Assembly: GCF_036346855.1 (NCBI RefSeq)
Contig: NZ_CP107841.1
Span: forward strand, 7,816,001 to 7,880,000
Origin: Streptomyces europaeiscabiei
GTDB taxonomy: Bacteria > Actinomycetota > Actinomycetes > Streptomycetales > Streptomycetaceae
Length of the DNA: 64,000 nt
Reading direction: 5' to 3'
Under the pieces are notes generated by a model. That model saw only the letters and a list, made by a program, of their open reading frames with translations. It was not told the origin of the DNA and made no database searches. Shown here in pieces: positions 59,580 through 64,000 of the stretch. The position numbers were made by a program, and so were the translations under genes. Position 1 is the first letter of the stretch; the number at the start of each line of letters is the position of its first letter.

Positions 59580-61433
59580 ATGCGTCGCACCACCACGCGG
59601 TCCGTAACGCGGTCCGGGCGAGAGCGATCGGCACTCGACGCCGCGTACGACGAGTGCCGCCGCCTGGTCCGCACGACACGGCCCACCGAGTACGCCCTGA
59701 TGCAGCTCATGCCCCCGGCGGTACGACCCGCCTGCTGGGCCCTGTACGCCGCCCTCGCCTCCGCCGACGACCTGGTCGACTCCACCGAGGGTACGCCGCA
59801 GGAGCGCGCCCGGCGGCTCCGGGAGTGGCGGGTCGCGCTGGAGGCCGACCTGGCGAGCGGCACCAGCGACGACCCGGTCCGGCGCGCGCTGACCGACGCG
59901 GTGTGGCACTGGGGACTCGACCTCGGTGATCTGCTGGGCGCCCTGGACGCGGTCCAGGGGGACGAGGGCCGTGAGGGTGTCGCGACCTGGCAGGAGTGGC
60001 GCGAGCGCGCCCACGCCCAGAACGTCAGCTGGCCCGAGCAGCTGATGCGGATGCTGGTCCGGTCCGGGCTGCCCGTACCGGTGCGGCTCCGCGACCTCCC
60101 GGGCTTCACCCGCTTCGTGGACGGGCTGTTCCTCACCGACATGCTTCGCGACCTCCCCGAGGACCTCGACGGCGGGCAGGTGTGGTTCCCCGCGGAGGTC
60201 CTCGACCGCTTCCAGGTCACCCCCGCCGAGCTGATCTCCCGCGAGTGGACCCCCGCGGTCCGGCAGCTGGTCGCGCACCTGGCCGATCAGGCCCGGGAAT
60301 GGCTGGAGGCCTCCCGCCGGGCGCTGCGGAACACGCTGCCGCTGGGCCCCTCCATCGTGCTCGACAGCGCTGTCGAGCTGTTCGGCGCGGAGCTGGACGC
60401 GATCGTCCGGGCCGGATCGGCCGTCCTGCACCGCCCGGTTCGCGTCCCCCGGCACACCGAGTGGCGGATCCTCGGCCCGGCCCGGGCGCGGGCCGCCGTG
60501 GTGTGGCGGCTGACGCTGCCGCCCGGCGGGCAGGACACCCCGGCGAGGACGGCGGCCGTTTCCCGCGCGGGTGCCACGTCTCCCACCGACGGCACCACGG
60601 ACGAGTCGGCCCTGCTCGCCGGTCCCGAGTCGCACGTCACGCGGATCGCCGAACCGCCGCTGCCGCCGCGCCCGCACCGCGACGGTGCCCGTCCGCCGGC
60701 CATAGCCGAGGCACATCTCCCGCAGCACGTGGCGATCGTCATGGACGGCAACGGACGCTGGGCCACCGGGCTCGGGCTGCCCCGCGACGAGGGCCATCGC
60801 GCCGGAGCGGTCGCCCTGCGGGACGTCGTCCAGGGTGCCCTGGAGATCGGGCTCGCCCATCTGACCGTCTACGCCTTCTCCACCGAGAACTGGAAGAGGT
60901 CGCCCGACGAGGTCTCCAAGCTCTTCGCGATCATGCGCTCCGAGCTGCTCGACGGTGAACTCCTCGACCACGACGTACGCCTGCGCTGGGTGGGTTCCCC
61001 CGACGGCCTCCCGGACGACGTGGTGGAGGTCCTCCGCGCCCAGGAGCACGCCACCCGCAACCGCACCGGCCTCACCTTCAACGTCTGTGTCAACTACGGC
61101 GGCCGCGCCGAACTCACCCGCGCGGGCGCGGCACTGGCCCGTGCCGCGCTGGCCGGCGAGGTCGACCCCGCCCGGGTCTCCGAGCAGCTCTTCGCCGCCC
61201 ATCTGCCGCACCACGCCATGCCCGACGTCGACCTCCTGTGGCGCACCAGCGGCGAGATCCGCACCTCCAACTTCCTCCCCTGGCACGCCCACTACGCCGA
61301 ACTCCACTTCACCGACCAGCCCTGGCCGGACGTGGACCGCCGCGACCTGTGGGAGGCGGTGGTCGCCTACACCCACCGCAAGCGCCGCAAGGGCGCAGCG
61401 GCGGCGCCCACGTCTGCCGACGGGGACAAGTAA
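59580..61433 (+). CDS. Squalene/phytoene-synthase-like domain fused to a UPP-synthase domain
   Basis: Residues ~1-290 of 617 match the trans-isoprenyl head-to-head synthase fold: DDLVDS near residue 62 (DxxxD) and DMLRDLPEDLDGGQVWFP near 186 (second Asp-rich motif). Residues ~385-617 are a cis-prenyltransferase of the undecaprenyl-diphosphate synthase type: HVAIVMDGNGRWA near 383, VYAFSTENWKRSP near 430 and RTSGEIRTSNFLPW near 555. The two classes normally reside on separate proteins. A Pro/Thr-rich linker joins them. The single chain could make a cis-prenyl diphosphate and then condense or rearrange it. RBS GAAGG lies about 15 nt ahead of ATG 59580; the start is not certain. No other terpene gene is nearby. 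Confidence 0.88.
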   Translation: MRRTTTRSVTRSGRERSALDAAYDECRRLVRTTRPTEYALMQLMPPAVRPACWALYAALASADDLVDSTEGTPQERARRLREWRVALEADLASGTSDDPVRRALTDAVWHWGLDLGDLLGALDAVQGDEGREGVATWQEWRERAHAQNVSWPEQLMRMLVRSGLPVPVRLRDLPGFTRFVDGLFLTDMLRDLPEDLDGGQVWFPAEVLDRFQVTPAELISREWTPAVRQLVAHLADQAREWLEASRRALRNTLPLGPSIVLDSAVELFGAELDAIVRAGSAVLHRPVRVPRHTEWRILGPARARAAVVWRLTLPPGGQDTPARTAAVSRAGATSPTDGTTDESALLAGPESHVTRIAEPPLPPRPHRDGARPPAIAEAHLPQHVAIVMDGNGRWATGLGLPRDEGHRAGAVALRDVVQGALEIGLAHLTVYAFSTENWKRSPDEVSKLFAIMRSELLDGELLDHDVRLRWVGSPDGLPDDVVEVLRAQEHATRNRTGLTFNVCVNYGGRAELTRAGAALARAALAGEVDPARVSEQLFAAHLPHHAMPDVDLLWRTSGEIRTSNFLPWHAHYAELHFTDQPWPDVDRRDLWEAVVAYTHRKRRKGAAAAPTSADGDK

Positions 61434-61710
61434 CCGGGCCGCTTCAGAGCTCGGGGGTGCGGCTTCGGCGGCGGCTGCGGGTGGTGCGTGGTTGCTCGCG
61501 CGGTTCCCCGCGCACCTTGGCGGCATGGGTCGCGCCCGGAGCTCTCAAGGGGGCGCGGGGAACTGCGCGACAAGCCCCCACTCACCGGCAGCCGAAGAAC
61601 GCACCGACCGGGGGTCGAAGGGGCGCAGCCCCTGGTGGCGGCGCTCCCGCTCGCGAGCGAAGCCGAGAGTGGGGGAGAGACGGTAGGGGCGCCGGGGGCG
61701 GCCCCACGCG
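61434..61710. other. Intergenic region with composite repeat
   Basis: No gene. It holds the inverted repeat pair annotated at 61492-61581, followed by the GGGGTCGAAGGGGC-type G-rich segment also seen at 49,100-49,170, and separates two convergent genes. Confidence 0.65.
61492..61581. repeat. Streptomyces intergenic repeat, copy 2, with inverted partner
   Basis: GGGGCGCGGGGAACTGCGCG at 61550-61569 is paired with an inverted, slightly diverged copy at 61492-61517 (GTTGCTCGCGCGGTTCCCCG). The two arms could form a long stem between convergent genes, in the manner of a REP/BIME unit. A single copy lies at 49,021. Confidence 0.75.
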
Positions 61711-62610
61711 TCAGCCCACCAACCGCAACCGGACCCCCGCCACCCCCACCCGCACCGTCTGCCCCCACGTCAACTCCAGCGCGTCCCCTTCCATCCCGTC
61801 CCCGAAGACGATGAGCCGGTCCGACTCGACGGTGAGCCGGAGCCGGGCGGCCGCCGCCAACTGGCCGGCCACCAGTGACGTGCCCGTGGCCGGAGAGGGC
61901 CACGCCTCCCGCACGAACCACAGCAGCCGGGCCTCGTCCGGGCCGGGCAACGTCAGCTCACTCGCCCGTTCCTGCCACACCGACCGGATCCATCCGCTCG
62001 CCCCGGTCCCGGTCCCGACGAGCACCCCGGAGGACGCCTGGGGCTCGACGGCACCCCTGTCGCCGTCGAGCCCCAGGCGGTACCGGGCGGTCTGGTGCCC
62101 CGCCGCGCCGAGGTAGATCTCGTTGAGCGCCACCAGCCGCTGCGTGTCGTCGGCGACGGCCTCGACCATGGTCAACTCATCGGCCCGGGCGCCGTGCCGC
62201 AGCGAGGAGGAGAGCAACTTCCGGGCCTGGTCGGGCCGGTGGCGCACCAGTACCCCCGGATTGCGCCGGGGATCGGGGTTGATCCCGACCACCGGCTGCC
62301 CCGCGAGGTACTTCGCGACATTGGCCACCAGCCCGTCCTGCCCGACGACGACCACGACGTCCTCGGGAGCGAACAGGAACCGGTCCAGGTCACCCCGTTC
62401 GACCCGCGCCTGACGCCAGGTCAGCGGCACCGAGGACGTGACCTCGGCCAGCGCCCCGCGCTCCCGCCGGTGCCGCTCGGCCACGTCCTCGATGTCCCGC
62501 CCCCGGGACCGCAGGAAGAAGGCGGCCTGCCCGTGCGTACCGTGCCGGGCCACCAACTCCTCGTACTCGGTGGTGCGATGGACCAGCACCACCCGCGGCG
62601 CGAGACTCAC
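61711..62610 (-). CDS. NAD-kinase-like (diacylglycerol/NAD kinase fold) protein
   Basis: This 299-residue protein has the ATP-NAD kinase-like core: VVVVGQDGLVANVAKYL near residue 86, PVVGINPDPRRNPGVLV near 106 and a Gly-rich GVLVGTGTGASGW near 206. In classical NAD kinases the first motif is GGDGT; here it is GQDGL, so activity as a true NAD kinase is uncertain. It starts at GTG 62610, overlapping the SPFH stop by 4 nt. Pairing with an SPFH protein is a recurrent gene neighbourhood of unknown purpose. Confidence 0.8.
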   Translation of the reverse strand: MSLAPRVVLVHRTTEYEELVARHGTHGQAAFFLRSRGRDIEDVAERHRRERGALAEVTSSVPLTWRQARVERGDLDRFLFAPEDVVVVVGQDGLVANVAKYLAGQPVVGINPDPRRNPGVLVRHRPDQARKLLSSSLRHGARADELTMVEAVADDTQRLVALNEIYLGAAGHQTARYRLGLDGDRGAVEPQASSGVLVGTGTGASGWIRSVWQERASELTLPGPDEARLLWFVREAWPSPATGTSLVAGQLAAAARLRLTVESDRLIVFGDGMEGDALELTWGQTVRVGVAGVRLRLVG

Positions 62611-63722
62611 GCCGAGCCCCCTTGGGTGCCCGTCCCGCCCAGCTTGGAGAGCAGCCCGGTCAGTACGTCGGGGGACACGGTCACGCTCTCGATGCGCGGC
62701 AGGTTCTCCGCGAGCCGTGTCCCGGTGAGCGCGTGCAGTGTCGACGCGTCCACCTCGGCGTGCACCCGCAGCCACGCCGCCTGGGCCTCGGCCCGTGCCG
62801 CACCCACGACCCGCGCGGCCCGAGCCTCCGCCTCGGACAGCTTGACCTGCCGCGCCGCCTCGGCCTCGGCCAGCTTCACGCTCCGCGTCGCCTCCGCGTC
62901 CGCGAGCCTGACGGTCCGTTCGGCCTCCGCCTCGGTCAGCCGTACCGTCCGGGCCGCCTCCGCGCCCGCCTTCACGGCGTCCGCCGCGGCCCTCTCCTCC
63001 GCCTCCCGCCGCGCGTTCGTCCCTCTCTGGTCGACCAACTGCTCCTCGCGCCGGGCGAGTTCGATCTGGCTGGCCAGCTCGTTCTCGGCGATGGCCCGCT
63101 CCCGCTCGACGGCCACGGCACGACGCTCGTACGTCGCCTTGTCCGCCTCCTGCTGGATCTGTTCCCGGGCCGGCGTGCGCAGTGCCCGCTCCACCTCGGG
63201 CTCGGGCCGCAGCGCCACCACGCGTACGGCCACGATCTCGATCCCGGTGGCCGGCAGCCGGGGCTCGGCCGCCAGCCCGCTCGCCACCCGCTCCCGGACC
63301 GCCGCGACCCCGTCGACCAGGGCCGACGCCAGTGTCGTACGGGCCAGGACGTCCAGCGCGTGCTGCTGGGCCGTCTCCGTCAGCAGAGTCGACAACTGCT
63401 CCAGGGGAGCGCCGCGCCAGACGCCGGTGTCGGGGTCGATGGAGAAGTCGAGGCGGGCGGCGGCGGTTGCCGGGTCGCTCACCCGGTACGTCACCGTCGC
63501 CTGTACCGCCACGTCCTGGAAGTCGGACGTGCGGGCGTGGAAGGTCATCGCCAGCTCCCGGTCGTCCACCGGGACTTCGGAGAGCGCTGCGCTCAGCGAC
63601 CGGTACCAGAAGCTCAGCCCCGGGCCGTCGTGCACGAGCCGCCCGGAGCGGTGGTGGCGGATGTGCGCGGTGGGCGCGCCGCGCAGATGCCGCCAGCCGA
63701 GCCGTCTGGTGATGTCGGCCAT
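62607..63722 (-). CDS. SPFH/Band 7-domain protein
   Basis: This 371-residue protein begins directly with the SPFH domain (residues ~20-185: DITRRLGWRHLRGAP, then VQATVTYRVSDPATAAARLDF, shortened here to VQATVTYRVSDP) with no N-terminal membrane helix. A long coiled coil follows, with repeats of AEAARxVKLSEAEA type (about 195-320). SPFH proteins oligomerise into membrane-associated or cytosolic scaffolds. The start at ATG 63722 has a GAGGGGGA RBS. It is coupled to the NAD-kinase-like gene and reads away from a strong palindrome at 63771-63799. Confidence 0.88.
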   Translation of the reverse strand: MADITRRLGWRHLRGAPTAHIRHHRSGRLVHDGPGLSFWYRSLSAALSEVPVDDRELAMTFHARTSDFQDVAVQATVTYRVSDPATAAARLDFSIDPDTGVWRGAPLEQLSTLLTETAQQHALDVLARTTLASALVDGVAAVRERVASGLAAEPRLPATGIEIVAVRVVALRPEPEVERALRTPAREQIQQEADKATYERRAVAVERERAIAENELASQIELARREEQLVDQRGTNARREAEERAAADAVKAGAEAARTVRLTEAEAERTVRLADAEATRSVKLAEAEAARQVKLSEAEARAARVVGAARAEAQAAWLRVHAEVDASTLHALTGTRLAENLPRIESVTVSPDVLTGLLSKLGGTGTQGGSA

Positions 63723-63770
63723 GGAAGATCCCCCTCGCGACGACTGAGCGACACCAGTTAGTGTCACTTA

Positions 63771-63799
63771 GACGATAATCGAGTGGCCCGCTTATCGTC
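63771..63799. promoter_or_regulatory. Inverted-repeat operator candidate between the SPFH and arginine deiminase genes
   Basis: GACGATAA (63771-63778) and TTATCGTC (63792-63799) form a perfect 8-bp inverted repeat with a 13-nt spacer. A smaller palindrome, AGTGTCACT, lies just to the left (63760-63768). The pair sits between divergent genes and is a likely binding site for a dimeric repressor or activator; which one cannot be told. Confidence 0.6.
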
Positions 63800-63874
63800 A
63801 AGAGGACGAGATGGAAGGATTCCGATTCGGCCGACCGGCGGGTGAACACGCGCCCGAATGGTCAGGATGAGGAC

Positions 63875-64000
63875 ATGGGATTCCATGTCGACTCCGAGGC
63901 CGGGCGGCTGCGCCGCGTCATCCTGCACCGGCCGGATCTTGAGCTCAAGAGGCTCACCCCCAGCAACAAGGACGCGCTGCTCTTCGACGACGTGCTGTGG
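63875..64000 (+). CDS. arcA: Arginine deiminase, N-terminal part
   Basis: ATG 63875, preceded by AGGATGAGG, opens 42 codons that run off the right edge. [19 protein letters not shown] and [10 protein letters not shown] are the characteristic N-terminus of arginine deiminase, which converts arginine to citrulline and ammonia. The Asp in FDDVLW is part of the substrate pocket. Divergent from the SPFH operon, with a palindromic operator candidate in the shared promoter region. Confidence 0.92.
   Translation, partial: MGFHVDSEAGRLRRVILHRPDLELKRLTPSNKDALLFDDVLW

Overview
The window is high-GC actinobacterial DNA, almost certainly Streptomyces. The evidence is the codon use, an MbtH/NRPS locus with a SARP regulator, rare TTA codons, a SepF paralogue, the Hen1/Pnkp RNA-repair pair and typical Streptomyces intergenic repeats. 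No rRNA, tRNA or CRISPR array was seen.

Bases 1-37,160 are a biosynthetic gene cluster whose left end lies outside the window. It opens with a DsbA-like protein (partial), a free-standing condensation domain and an FAD monooxygenase whose reading frame runs into a strikingly Asn-rich 55-residue peptide. A second operon (3156-17380) encodes MbtH, two NRPSs (A-T-C-A-T and C-A-T-C-A-T, no thioesterase), an ornithine-carbamoyltransferase homologue and an MFS exporter. A third operon (17534-27421) encodes a Tat-exported protein, an inositol-phosphate-synthase-like enzyme, a UbiA prenyltransferase, a TIM-barrel isomerase with an 84-bp tandem repeat, EboA, a TatD-like hydrolase, EboE, an alkaline-phosphatase-superfamily protein and a phosphopantetheinyl transferase (PPTase). 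This is an ebo-type metabolite-trafficking operon. Then come a frameshifted membrane protein, a MacB-type ABC transporter, an AsnO/VioC-type 2-oxoglutarate oxygenase, a second PPTase, a small unknown protein and a SARP regulator.

The main discovery is regulatory. Six promoter sites (before mbtH, the ebo operon, the ABC transporter, the divergent oxygenase and PPTase genes, and the SARP itself) carry ATA-centred repeats exactly 11 bp apart, followed 14 nt after the last ATA by a NANNNT -10-like hexamer. That is the architecture of SARP activator sites. It ties NRPS, ebo, exporter, oxygenase and both PPTases into one predicted, autoregulated regulon. TTA codons in the second NRPS, eboC and the ABC permease suggest a further bldA checkpoint. 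The third adenylation domain has an Asn-like pocket, and the oxygenase belongs to the Asn/Arg beta-hydroxylase family.

Bases 37,200-50,630 are mostly chromosomal: a decayed T4-beta-family pseudogene, an ECF sigma/sortase/LAGTG-protein group, a fused nitrate reductase-flavoprotein, a SepF paralogue, an ATPase/MazG-like pair, two DnaA-box-like sites, a 55-residue peptide gene and an F420-type oxidoreductase. Bases 51,116-55,396 are a 4.3-kb element inserted into hen1 by a large serine recombinase. The displaced 5' end of hen1 remains on the left, and the element supplies a new 5' end on the right, restoring the gene. An ISAs1-type IS and a resolvase remnant lie inside. To the right are hen1-pnkp, an unusual squalene/phytoene-synthase-UPP-synthase fusion, an NAD-kinase-like protein, an SPFH protein and the start of an arginine deiminase gene.
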